Source: Bacteroidota bacterium
Lineage (GTDB): Bacteria; Bacteroidota; Bacteroidia; Bacteroidales; Porphyromonadaceae
NCBI GenBank assembly: GCA_023388555.1
Contig: JAEWGA010000005.1
Coordinates: 1-31,885 of the forward strand
DNA length: 31,885 bases
Direction: 5' to 3'
Shown here: positions 14,708-22,074 of the stretch, one piece after another
How positions within the stretch are numbered: the stretch's first letter is position 1
How the letters are laid out: every line of letters starts with the position of its first letter
Position numbers and translations under genes: made by a program
The notes under the pieces: model-generated
Told to the model about the DNA's origin: nothing
The model's database searches: none
What the model saw: only the letters and a program-made list of their open reading frames with translations

Positions 14708-14731
14708 TAACCGAAGTAGTACTTTACCGAA

Positions 14732-15469
14732 ATGAACATATTACTAATAGGTTACGGAAAAATGGGACGCCTCATAGAGCAAATAGCGTTGCAACGGGGC
14801 CACCATATCGTAGCTACCATAGATAACAACACGCCACAACCGTGGCCTGCGGAATGGTTACAAACCTCCGATGTTGCCATAGAGTTCACCACTCCCAATG
14901 CCGCACCCCACAACATAAAAAACTGTATACAGGCCCATTTACCCATAGTATGTGGCACTACAGGGTGGTATGACCACCTTCCACAAATAAAGGCTTTATG
15001 CACGCAACACCAGGGTGCTCTTTTTTACGCCTCCAATTTTAGTGTAGGGGTGTACCTTTTTAACCAGCTAAACATCTACCTGGCAAAGCTAATGGAACGT
15101 TTTAGCGCGTACGATGTATCCATGGAAGAAATACACCACTGCCATAAGTTGGACTATCCCAGCGGAACCGCCCTGACATTAGCAGAGGGGATTATGGAGA
15201 ACCTTTTACGCAAAAAAAACATTGTGGCTTACCTAAACAACAACCCTAAACCCAAAACAGAAGATACGGACTTGGCTATACATGCCGTACGCACCGGTGA
15301 AGTGCCCGGAACGCACCGGGTGGACTACACCTCGGAAGTGGACGAAATTCACTTAGAACACCGCGCCAAAGGAAGGAATGGCTTTGCTTTGGGTGCTGTG
15401 CTGGCTGCCGAGTTCTTGCTACAAAAAAAAGGGATATTCACCATGCAGGACCTAATGCAACAACATTAA
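14732..15469 (+). CDS. dapB: 4-hydroxy-tetrahydrodipicolinate reductase
   Basis: This enzyme reduces the DapA product in the lysine/diaminopimelate pathway with NAD(P)H. The 245 residues contain the nucleotide-binding GYGKMG (7-12), EFTTP (51-55), CGTTGW (74-79), ASNFSVGV (100-107) and the catalytic segment EIHHCHKLDYPSGTAL (133-148), where His135/His136 and Lys139 correspond to the E. coli catalytic region. The protein is shorter than the 270-aa E. coli form, as usual in Bacteroidota. dapB leads a cluster with two S26 peptidases and WbqC, spacing 49 bp to lepB. Confidence 0.96.
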   Translation: MNILLIGYGKMGRLIEQIALQRGHHIVATIDNNTPQPWPAEWLQTSDVAIEFTTPNAAPHNIKNCIQAHLPIVCGTTGWYDHLPQIKALCTQHQGALFYASNFSVGVYLFNQLNIYLAKLMERFSAYDVSMEEIHHCHKLDYPSGTALTLAEGIMENLLRKKNIVAYLNNNPKPKTEDTDLAIHAVRTGEVPGTHRVDYTSEVDEIHLEHRAKGRNGFALGAVLAAEFLLQKKGIFTMQDLMQQH

Positions 15470-15518
15470 CCATTGCAACAAATAGCTTTTTACACTTTTA
15501 CCTACCCACTCCGTTCGT

Positions 15519-16937
15519 ATGGCACACAAAATAAATTGGAAAGAAACCCCTAAGCGCACTTGGATAAAAGTTGGCATCCTAACAGCTCTGTTTTTATTTT
15601 TAGCTATTTGGTTAGAAAGCATCTGGCTGTTTATTATCCCGGTAGCGTTCTTTGTGGACCTGTACATCACCCGCCTTGTGCCATGGCGATGGTGGGAAAA
15701 CTCCACCAACACCACGCTCCATTGGGTCATGAAGTTGGTAGAGGATATTGTAGTGGTGCTACTCGCCATTTACCTACTAAACACTTTCCTTTTCCAACAA
15801 TTTAAAATACCCACCGCCTCGTTGGAGAAAACGTGCCTTGTGGGCGACCACCTGTTTGTAAGCAAACTAAGCTACGGGCCACGCATACCTTTCACCCCAT
15901 TAGCTTTTCCCCTGGTACACAATACTTTCCCGTGGGGCGGAAAAGCTTACATAGAAACCCCACACCGCACCTATCGGCGGGCAAAAGGGTTTGGACACGT
16001 GGAGCGGGGAGATATTGTAGTTTTTAACTTCCCCACAGGTGATACCGTTTGCCTAAAAGTGCAAAACCCAGACTACTACACCTTGGTACAACAATATGGA
16101 CGGGAACGAATCCGTTCCGATAAATCCACTTTTGGCGACATCATTTACCGCCCCGTAGATATGCGCGAACACTACGTAAAACGGTGCATAGGTATGCCAG
16201 GCGACTCGTTGCAGATACGTAACAACGAAGTATTTATCAATGGTGAAAAATTAACTCCGCCCGAGCATATGCAACTAAACTACTTTGTACAAACCGATGG
16301 CTCGTTATTAGGAGAAGAAGTATTAGAGGCATTAAACATTGCTCAGGACGACCGCCTGCTATTGCCTGGCAACCAACCAGAGTACCAAGGGTTGTACCAA
16401 CAGCTGGGACTGGATACCCTAACAGCCAATAACTACGGAATGGTATACCACTTCCCCCTTACGCAGGAAACCCTAAACAAACTTAAAAAGGTACGGAGCG
16501 TGCGAAAAATAGTAGTAGAACCAACACCCTCGCGTAAGGACTTCCCCACCTATCCGCTCACAGGAACACCTAACTGGACGCGCGACAACTACGGCCCCCT
16601 ATGGATTCCTAAAAAAGGAGCTACCATAGCCATAGATACCAACAACCTGCCACTATACGAACGCTGCATCCGCAACTACGAAGGGCACGAACTATATGTG
16701 CACGACGGCAGAATTTATATCGATGGCATAGCATCGGACACCTACACCTTTGCTATGGACTACTACTTCATGATGGGAGATAACCGACACAACTCAGCCG
16801 ACTCCAGGGCGTGGGGATTTGTACCCGAAGACCATATTGTAGGAAAACCTTTATTAGTATGGCTTTCGCTGAACAAAGACAAAACGCTATTGGGCGGTAA
16901 AATACGCTGGAACCGCTTTTTTACCATCCCCAAATAA
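15519..16937 (+). CDS. lepB: Signal peptidase I, long Bacteroidota form
   Basis: This membrane protease removes signal peptides from exported proteins. The 472-residue protein has three hydrophobic segments (about 17-33, 34-50, 73-92), then nucleophile Ser101 in IPTASLEKT (the usual Ser-Met is Ser-Leu), Lys221 as general base in YVKRCIGMPGDSL, and the last conserved box GDNRHNSADSR (420-430). Between Lys221 and the last box lie about 190 residues, a large insert compared with the E. coli enzyme but known in Bacteroidota LepB. Only 3 bp separate it from a second S26 protein. Confidence 0.95.
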   Translation: MAHKINWKETPKRTWIKVGILTALFLFLAIWLESIWLFIIPVAFFVDLYITRLVPWRWWENSTNTTLHWVMKLVEDIVVVLLAIYLLNTFLFQQFKIPTASLEKTCLVGDHLFVSKLSYGPRIPFTPLAFPLVHNTFPWGGKAYIETPHRTYRRAKGFGHVERGDIVVFNFPTGDTVCLKVQNPDYYTLVQQYGRERIRSDKSTFGDIIYRPVDMREHYVKRCIGMPGDSLQIRNNEVFINGEKLTPPEHMQLNYFVQTDGSLLGEEVLEALNIAQDDRLLLPGNQPEYQGLYQQLGLDTLTANNYGMVYHFPLTQETLNKLKKVRSVRKIVVEPTPSRKDFPTYPLTGTPNWTRDNYGPLWIPKKGATIAIDTNNLPLYERCIRNYEGHELYVHDGRIYIDGIASDTYTFAMDYYFMMGDNRHNSADSRAWGFVPEDHIVGKPLLVWLSLNKDKTLLGGKIRWNRFFTIPK

Positions 16938-16940
16938 CCT

Positions 16941-17474
16941 ATGCTGCTCCGTAAACCCGTATTCTGGATAGGGCTACTGGTTATTGCCACAGCACTGCTC
17001 GTCCGCCTTTTTGTGGTGGACACCTATTATACCCACAGCAAAACAGCCCCAAAGGGGCTACCGGCTGGCAGGCTATTTTTTGTAGCCAGAAAAGGAAACA
17101 TAGCAGTAGGCGACTTTTTAATATACCAAACACCCACAGGAGAATACGCACTATCGCAATGTATAGCGTTGCCAGGTAGCGCTTTCCATAACTACCCAGC
17201 CCCAAAACAGGGCGAAACCATTACTGCCGATAGCCTGCACCTTAAAGCCTTTGCCAACCTACTAATGCAGGAGGCACAAACAATCACCACCGATAGCTTG
17301 GCCAAGGCTTTACAAAAAAGCCCCAAACTAACCATACAACATAGCTACTACTTGTGCGTTACCCGAACGCCAAACGTAACCCCACTGGACACCGTATCGT
17401 ACTCCGATATTGTTTGGGTGCGCAACTCTGCCGTTTGTGGCAAACTGTTAGCATGGATGCGCCACCCTTTTTAA
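16941..17474 (+). CDS. Degenerate S26 signal peptidase-like protein
   Basis: This is a short S26-fold protein (177 aa) with one N-terminal transmembrane helix (8-26). Aligned by eye to LepB, Ser33 in HSKTAPKGLPAG takes the place of the nucleophile and GNIAVGDFLIYQ matches the GDIVVF strand. The segment LSQCIALPGS aligns with VKRCIGMPGD, so the general-base Lys is replaced by Ser72 and the following Asp by Ser80. The GDNRxxSxDSR box is also missing. It probably has no ordinary Ser/Lys protease activity; it could be a partner of LepB or use another mechanism. It sits 3 bp after lepB and 5 bp before the WbqC gene. Confidence 0.75.
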   Translation: MLLRKPVFWIGLLVIATALLVRLFVVDTYYTHSKTAPKGLPAGRLFFVARKGNIAVGDFLIYQTPTGEYALSQCIALPGSAFHNYPAPKQGETITADSLHLKAFANLLMQEAQTITTDSLAKALQKSPKLTIQHSYYLCVTRTPNVTPLDTVSYSDIVWVRNSAVCGKLLAWMRHPF

Positions 17475-17479
17475 AAGCC

Positions 17480-18097
17480 ATGAAACCTATTGTTTTGCTA
17501 CCCTTGGTTTTCATCCCGTCCGTAGAGTACCTGCTGTGGCTACGGGAAGGTGCTGGGATAACAGCACACGAGCCATACGGCAAACAAAGTTTTAGGAATA
17601 GGACAGCCATAGCCTCGGCGCAAGGGGTGCAATACCTTTCGTTGCCTGTTGCTAAACATACATTTCCGCCACCTATAACACAAGAAATAGAAATCACCGA
17701 GCACGGTGGGTGGCGACGCACCATGTTCAGCGCCCTTAAAACATCGTACCACAACACCCCATACTGGGAACACTACGAACCCGAAATAAAAGCACTCCTA
17801 AACTACCCTACTACACTACTTACCACCTATTGCTACCAGTGGCTATGCTGGCTATGCACCCAATTACGGCTACCTGTACCCAAGCTACAAACGCCCCAAT
17901 CCAATACTCCTGTTTACCGAGAGATAGCCAACAGGCACCACACTTGTACCATTCCTTTACAACGTTATTGGCAAGTATTCGAGCAACAACAGGGCTTCAT
18001 TCCCAACCTATCGGGGCTGGATTTACTCCTACACTTAGGCCCCGAGGCAACCCTATACCTCCGCTCGCAAGCTCCTCCCCCACCGCCTCATTCCTAA
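17480..18097 (+). CDS. WbqC family protein
   Basis: This 205-residue protein is of the WbqC family, whose members occur in polysaccharide-related loci; its activity is not established. The N-terminus KPIVLLPLVFIPSVEYL matches the usual start of the family, then HEPYGKQSFRNRTAIASAQGVQYLSLPV (family pattern: E.Y.KQ..RNR..I....G...L..PV, with key residues Arg-Asn-Arg) and SYHNTPYWEHYEPEI. I chose ATG 17480, which lies 5 bp after the preceding stop; upstream ATGs overlap the S26 gene and add residues not seen in the family. The Pro-rich tail is unusual. Last gene of the dapB cluster. Confidence 0.85.
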   Translation: MKPIVLLPLVFIPSVEYLLWLREGAGITAHEPYGKQSFRNRTAIASAQGVQYLSLPVAKHTFPPPITQEIEITEHGGWRRTMFSALKTSYHNTPYWEHYEPEIKALLNYPTTLLTTYCYQWLCWLCTQLRLPVPKLQTPQSNTPVYREIANRHHTCTIPLQRYWQVFEQQQGFIPNLSGLDLLLHLGPEATLYLRSQAPPPPPHS

Positions 18098-18180
18098 CCT
18101 CTTTCCACTTCCCCGAACATAAAAAAACTATTACAAAACGTAGGATTATCACTTTATCAAACACCAATACCGCACCTCTT

Positions 18181-18741
18181 TCAGCTATTGGTTTGGCCAT
18201 CTAATTTAGCTTCTATCTCCTTGATGGACGGCATTGTTCCTTGCACCTTTTCCGAATCGTTCGAGCATTTTTCCATGATATAGCGGTGATGCCCCCAAGG
18301 CACAGAGAATAAATCTGACTACAATCTTTCCACAAGCTGTGGAAGATTTTCCTTTTCAGATATATAAAATCGTTTGGCATAGCGTATGGAGGTATCGGAC
18401 AGTCCTTCAACATTGGGCAACTCATGGCGCAAATCACGGTTTAATGTGGCATAGGACTTGCTGCCATACTTGTTGTCCGCTTGCTTTTCCTCAATGTCTT
18501 TACCAAGTTCCCAATAAAAGCGGAGCATTTCATTGTTCACCTTTACAGCAGCCTTGATACCATAATTGTAGCTACCCTTCTTTTCCCGACGAAGACTCAT
18601 TATAATTGGATAGGACAAATCCTGGATCTTGTTCAGGTTTTGGTCTTCTCCATATACCTTCCCTTCACCTATTAATTTTAGGAAAGTATATATTTCGCTC
18701 CATTCGCCTTTATTTCCTATCAGTGCTATATACCCAAGCAA
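18181..18741 (-). pseudogene. Broken chimera: HpaII-type nuclease N-terminus joined to DUF1016/YhcG protein
   Basis: Read on the minus strand, an open frame starts at a TTG (18741) and gives GNKGEWSEIYTFLKLIGEGK, a motif typical of the N-terminus of HpaII-family restriction enzymes. After about 55 residues it passes in frame into a DUF1016/YhcG N-terminal domain (AAVKVNNEMLRFYWELGKDI, then LNRDLRHELPNVEGLSDTSIRYAKRFY). An amber stop (18319-18321) follows LPQLVERL, yet the same frame continues with family sequence LFSVPWGHHRYIMEKC. It then jumps to MPSIKEIEAKL, which resembles the extreme C-terminus of YhcG proteins, and ends at 18181. The PDDEXK nuclease domain is therefore missing. At least three lesions: fusion, nonsense codon and internal deletion. 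The area is more AT-rich than its neighbours. Confidence 0.75.
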
Positions 18742-18747
18742 TTATTT

Positions 18748-18864
18748 CTACTTGCTCTTGCTTGGCTTTCTTCCAGCTTTCTCTGTTTTACAATACGTTT
18801 TTGTACCAATGCCTAAAGGTTCTGCTAATTGCCTCTGTTTTATCCAATCCTGAATAAGAAGCCT
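18748..18864 (-). pseudogene. Gene fragment upstream of the HpaII-like remnant
   Basis: The minus strand has an open stretch of 38 codons ending at a TAG (18748-18750), only 6 bp before the HpaII-like remnant. It reads like a protein C-terminus: IQDWIKQRQLAEPLGIG, then YCKTEKAGRKPSKSK with a basic tail. I do not recognise the family. In HpaII-type systems the methyltransferase gene can precede the nuclease gene, so it might be the end of a methyltransferase or another restriction-locus gene; this is a guess from position. Confidence 0.35.
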
Positions 18865-18870
18865 TTAATA

Positions 18871-19087
18871 AGTCCTGAGGAGACACTTACTTAAAAGGAA
18901 GAGAAGAAGACACAAGAAAGCACAAAGTTTTAAAGGGAAGCAAAGCGGTAGGGAGAACACAAGTAGAGATTTACACAACAACTTGTAATAAACAAAACAT
19001 ATCTCGGGGCAAGAGGTGCTTATGCTGGTTGTCTTGGAGATTATTTTTAGGAGAAGGGTGATTTTTTGTCCATTTTTAGGCGATACA
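18871..19087. other. AT-rich spacer between nuclease remnant and tRNA promoter
   Basis: I see no credible gene here. The + strand is purine-rich at 18890-18960. ACAAGT (about 18959-18964) and ACTTGT (about 18981-18986) form a small inverted repeat. It could be residual sequence from the island that carried the nuclease remnant, but no attachment-site duplication is visible. Confidence 0.4.
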
Positions 19088-19119
19088 TTTGGTGGTTTAA
19101 AAAATAGATTGTATCTTTG
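19088..19119 (+). promoter_or_regulatory. Promoter of tRNA-Lys
   Basis: TTTG (19088-19091), then 20 bp, then TATCTTTG (19112-19119): both elements are perfect. Transcription should start near 19124-19127, about 45 nt before the tRNA. Confidence 0.8.
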
Positions 19120-19169
19120 CACCGCATTGAAGTGATTCAGTGACTAATTGATTTCATAGTTGACAGCGG

Positions 19170-19242
19170 GATTTGCTAGCTCAGTTGGTAGAGCACAACA
19201 CTTTTAATGTTGGGGTCCTGGGTTCGAACCCCAGGCAAATCA
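19170..19242 (+). tRNA. tRNA-Lys (anticodon TTT)
   Basis: This is a full cloverleaf of 73 nt. The acceptor GATTTGC pairs with GCAAATC, the D arm is GCTC/GAGC, the anticodon stem CAACA/TGTTG encloses loop CTTTTAA (anticodon 19203-19205), and the T arm is CTGGG-TTCGAAC-CCCAG. Discriminator A; CCA is not encoded. Confidence 0.97.
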
Positions 19243-19246
19243 CGAG

Positions 19247-19284
19247 AAGGGCGAGGCTCGAGAGAGTTTCGCCCTTAATTTTCT
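19247..19284 (+). terminator. Terminator after tRNA-Lys
   Basis: AAGGGCGA (19247-19254) pairs with TCGCCCTT (19269-19276), followed by AATTTTCTT. A moderate intrinsic terminator that starts 5 bases after the tRNA. Confidence 0.7.
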
Positions 19285-19370
19285 TCCCCGCCAAAGCATA
19301 TTTCTGTACCAGCCTAATGGAGTATTGGTTTTAGCCACAGCAATACCCCCAATAAAAAAATGGGCGGAAA

Positions 19371-19402
19371 TTTGGAGCATTTAGTTTTTTATATTACCTT
19401 TG
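19371..19402 (+). promoter_or_regulatory. Promoter of tRNA-Gly
   Basis: TTTG (19371-19374), 20 bp, then TACCTTTG (19395-19402): a perfect pair, so tRNA-Gly is transcribed independently of tRNA-Lys. The expected start is near 19407, about 20 nt before the tRNA. Confidence 0.8.
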
Positions 19403-19425
19403 TGCTCGGATTAATGTCAACCATT

Positions 19426-19498
19426 GCGGAAATAGCTCAGTTGGTAGAGCATAACCTTGCCAAGGTTAGGGTCGCGGGTTCGAGTCCCGTTTTCCGCT
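19426..19498 (+). tRNA. tRNA-Gly (anticodon GCC)
   Basis: This is a 73-nt cloverleaf. The acceptor GCGGAAA pairs with TTTCCGC, the D arm is GCTC/GAGC, the anticodon stem TAACC/GGTTA encloses loop TTGCCAA (anticodon 19459-19461), and the T arm is GCGGG-TTCGAGT-CCCGT. Discriminator T; CCA is not encoded. Confidence 0.97.
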
Positions 19499-19533
19499 CT
19501 TTCAACACAATGCAACATTCAGAACATTCATGT

Positions 19534-19572
19534 CTGCCTGGCGACGCGATGTCGGTGGGCAGTTTTTTTTTT
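19534..19572 (+). terminator. Terminator after tRNA-Gly
   Basis: CTGCC (19534-19538) pairs with GGCAG (19558-19562) and CGAC with GTCG inside, separated by a 3x3 wobble region; ten T residues follow (19563-19572). Confidence 0.85.
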
Positions 19573-19614
19573 AGAGGCGTATTGTTTCAATAGAAATCTG
19601 CTATAAGAATTATT

Positions 19615-19646
19615 TTTGCTATTAACGTGCGCTTTTTCTACTTTTG
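19615..19646 (+). promoter_or_regulatory. Promoter of the argS operon
   Basis: TTTG (19615-19618), 20 bp, then TACTTTTG (19639-19646): both elements are perfect. The predicted start near 19651 leaves a leader of about 100 nt before argS. I see no T-box or other recognisable riboregulator in that leader. Confidence 0.8.
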
Positions 19647-19753
19647 TTACTAAAATGGCGCCCCTACCACCCCACCCCTTAAATTAGGGTTCTTGGGGAG
19701 CGTTAACATACTTGGGGGTTAGCTACTTATAGCTTTAATATCATATAGCCGTT

Positions 19754-21568
19754 ATGCAACAAGGAATAGAATTTATCCTGCAAAACATCATATCCGATGC
19801 CCTGCAACACCTATATAGCCATAGTGTTGCCCCCGAAAGTGTTACCATACAAGCAACCCGCAAGGAGTTTGAGGGGCAATATACCGTGGTTGTGTTCCCA
19901 TATTTACGTTATTCCAAATTGTCGCCCGAGGAAACAGCACAAGCCTTGGGAGCATATTTGCTGGAACACGAAACCCGCACCATAGCCAATTATAATGTTG
20001 TAAAGGGCTTTTTGAACCTTACCCTAACAACTCGTCCTTTTTTGTCGTTACTCCAATATGTATGCGCCGATGAACACTATGGGATGAGTGCAGTTAAGGC
20101 CGGTGCTCCATTATATATGGTGGAGTATTCTTCTCCCAACACCAATAAGCCGCTACATTTAGGGCATATACGTAACAACCTATTAGGTTACAGTATATCC
20201 AAAATATTGGAGGCCAATGGTTACCAAGTGGTGAAAACGAATATTGTTAACGACCGGGGTATACATATATGTAAGTCCATGCTCGCTTGGCAAAAGTGGG
20301 GAAACGGGCAAACGCCCCAAAGTACAGGCAAAAAAGGAGACCATTTGGTGGGCGACTTTTATGTACTATTTGATAAACACTACCGTGCCGAGCTACAGTC
20401 ATTAATGGATAAAGGGCTAAGCAAAGAGGAGGCCGAAACAGAGTCCACCCTTATGGCCGAGGCACGCGAGATGTTGCGGAAGTGGGAAAGTGGCGACCCC
20501 GAGATACGCACCTTATGGCACACCATGAACGAATGGGTTTACGCCGGATTTAACGACACTTACAAACGTTTGGGCGTTTCCTTCGATAAGATATATTACG
20601 AAAGCGACACCTATACAGTAGGCAAGGAGGAGGTATTACGTGGCCTTTCCGAGGGTGTTTTTGTGCAAGACCCCGATGGCTCTGTTTGGGCCGACCTAAC
20701 CGACGAGGGGTTGGACCGTAAGATTCTGTTGCGAGCAGATGGGACATCGGTTTACATGACACAAGATATAGGTACGGCCAAAATGCGCTACAACGACTAC
20801 CCAATAGACCAAATGATATACGTTGTAGGGAACGAGCAAAACTACCACTTCCAGGTGCTATCATTATTACTGGACAAGTTGGGGTTTGCCTTTGGGAAAA
20901 GCCTAAAACACTTCTCGTACGGAATGGTAGAGCTGCCTAACGGAAAAATGAAAAGCCGTGAGGGTACCGTAGTCGACGCCGACGACCTAATGGACAACAT
21001 GTGCGAAACAGCCTACCAAGTGTCGCAAGAGTTAGGTAAAAACAAGGACCTGGACGAGAAAGAGATGCGCCAGGTAGCCGAGATTGTAGGCCAAGGGGCA
21101 TTAAAATACTTTTTACTGAAGGTGGACCCCAAGAAGAACATGTTATTCGACCCCGAAGAGTCGATAGACTTTAACGGCAATACTGGCCCCTTCATACAAT
21201 ACACCTATGCCCGTATTTCCAGCATACAACGCAAGGCCAAAGAGCAAGGCCTCTTGTTGCAAGAGGTAGCATCGTTAACCGAGGAGCAATTGCCCACCCT
21301 AACCGAAAAAGAAATAGTGCTGTTGCGCCGAATCAACGAGTTCCCAGCTGTTATTCGTGTTGCTGGCCAAATGTTAAGCCCCGCACAGGTGGCCAACTAT
21401 ATATACGATTTGGTGAAAGAGTATAACCAGTTTTACCACGACCATTCTATTTTGAATGAGCCAGATGCCAGCAAACGCACATTCCGGTTAGCATTGTCGT
21501 ATGCTGTAGCCCAAACCATACGTATAGGTATGGGCTTATTGGGTATACAAGTGCCCGAACGGATGTAG
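19754..21568 (+). CDS. argS: Arginyl-tRNA synthetase
   Basis: This class I synthetase charges tRNA-Arg. At 604 aa it is the usual length. It has an N-terminal Arg-tRNA synthetase domain (about 1-105), the HIGH signature HLGH (135-138, in SSPNTNKPLHLGHIRNN), the KMSKS-like GKMKSREGTVVDADDL and a C-terminal DALR anticodon-binding domain ending MGLLGIQVPERM. It has its own promoter after the tRNA genes and is followed, 41 bp later, by the dCMP deaminase gene. Confidence 0.97.
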   Translation: MQQGIEFILQNIISDALQHLYSHSVAPESVTIQATRKEFEGQYTVVVFPYLRYSKLSPEETAQALGAYLLEHETRTIANYNVVKGFLNLTLTTRPFLSLLQYVCADEHYGMSAVKAGAPLYMVEYSSPNTNKPLHLGHIRNNLLGYSISKILEANGYQVVKTNIVNDRGIHICKSMLAWQKWGNGQTPQSTGKKGDHLVGDFYVLFDKHYRAELQSLMDKGLSKEEAETESTLMAEAREMLRKWESGDPEIRTLWHTMNEWVYAGFNDTYKRLGVSFDKIYYESDTYTVGKEEVLRGLSEGVFVQDPDGSVWADLTDEGLDRKILLRADGTSVYMTQDIGTAKMRYNDYPIDQMIYVVGNEQNYHFQVLSLLLDKLGFAFGKSLKHFSYGMVELPNGKMKSREGTVVDADDLMDNMCETAYQVSQELGKNKDLDEKEMRQVAEIVGQGALKYFLLKVDPKKNMLFDPEESIDFNGNTGPFIQYTYARISSIQRKAKEQGLLLQEVASLTEEQLPTLTEKEIVLLRRINEFPAVIRVAGQMLSPAQVANYIYDLVKEYNQFYHDHSILNEPDASKRTFRLALSYAVAQTIRIGMGLLGIQVPERM

Positions 21569-21609
21569 CACCATACTTACCTATTGCTTAACAACCCTAT
21601 TTAGGACGA

Positions 21610-22044
21610 ATGGAAGAGCTAAACAAACAACGGGAAGTGGATAAACGTTACCTCCGGATGGCACGCATTTGGGGCGAAAACTCCTACTGCCAACGCCTAA
21701 AGGTAGGAGCCTTATTGGTAAAGGACAACATGATTATTTCCGACGGCTACAACGGCACCCCCTCCGGCTTCGAGAATGTGTGCGAAGATGAAGATTACCG
21801 CACAAAGCCCTATGTGCTTCATGCCGAAGCAAACGCCATTACCAAGGTGGCAGCCTCCAGCAACAACAGCACGGGCGCCACGGTATATGTTACACACGCC
21901 CCTTGTTTGGAGTGTTCCAAACTAATTATCCAGGCGGGCATAACCCGTGTGGTTTACAGCCAAGGATACAGGCTAACCGATGGGGTGGACCTATTGCATA
22001 GAGCTGGAATCCAAGTAGACCAAATAGAGTTAGACGAACCGTAG
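21610..22044 (+). CDS. dCMP deaminase (cytidine/deoxycytidylate deaminase family)
   Basis: This zinc enzyme likely converts dCMP to dUMP for thymidylate synthesis. The 144-residue protein has the zinc site His71-Ala-Glu73 (HAEANAI, with Glu73 as proton shuttle) and Cys99/Cys102 in APCLECSK. The N-terminal KRYLRMARIWGENSYCQRLKVGALL and the segment NGTPSGFENVCED are characteristic of the dCMP deaminase/ComEB branch rather than cytidine deaminase. The operon continues with an S41 protease 30 bp downstream. Confidence 0.92.
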   Translation: MEELNKQREVDKRYLRMARIWGENSYCQRLKVGALLVKDNMIISDGYNGTPSGFENVCEDEDYRTKPYVLHAEANAITKVAASSNNSTGATVYVTHAPCLECSKLIIQAGITRVVYSQGYRLTDGVDLLHRAGIQVDQIELDEP

Positions 22045-22074
22045 TACCTTGTAAACTTACGCTCCTGTTTCACC

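Larger units (their letters stand above)
14081..14731. other. Long non-coding block, possible MITE-like element
   Basis: No credible gene lies in these 650 bp. About 14200-14340 is rich in G and A, whereas 14470-14575 is rich in C and A and almost lacks G. Three motif pairs occur in the same order on opposite strands of the two halves: GATTTTAGGG (14212-14221) with ...CCCTAAAATC (14564-14573); GTTTGGGG with CCCCAAAAC; and AAATTTGAG with CTCAAAATTT. Between the halves sit three 22-bp repeats. This layout, inverted flanks around a minisatellite, recalls the BrickBuilt MITEs described in Porphyromonas gingivalis. The flanks are low-complexity, so chance is possible. The dapB promoter lies at the right end. 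Confidence 0.4.

Noticed and set aside
14364..14735. 123-residue open frame running into dapB
   Set aside because: Crosses the 22-bp repeats and low-complexity C/A-rich DNA, overlaps the dapB start and promoter, and has no recognisable domain.
17354..17479. Upstream starts for the WbqC gene
   Set aside because: They overlap the S26-like gene and do not resemble the family; ATG 17480 gives the typical N-terminus.
18339..18857. Several plus-strand frames of 60-83 residues
   Set aside because: They are antisense shadows of the DUF1016/HpaII remnant, whose minus-strand translation is clearly the meaningful one.
18865..19122. 85-residue minus-strand frame
   Set aside because: Cys/Leu-rich low-complexity translation of AT-rich spacer; overlaps the tRNA-Lys promoter; no domain.
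19651..19753. Riboswitch or T-box leader before argS
   Set aside because: The 100-nt leader shows no recognisable T-box sequence, specifier loop or terminator/antiterminator pair.
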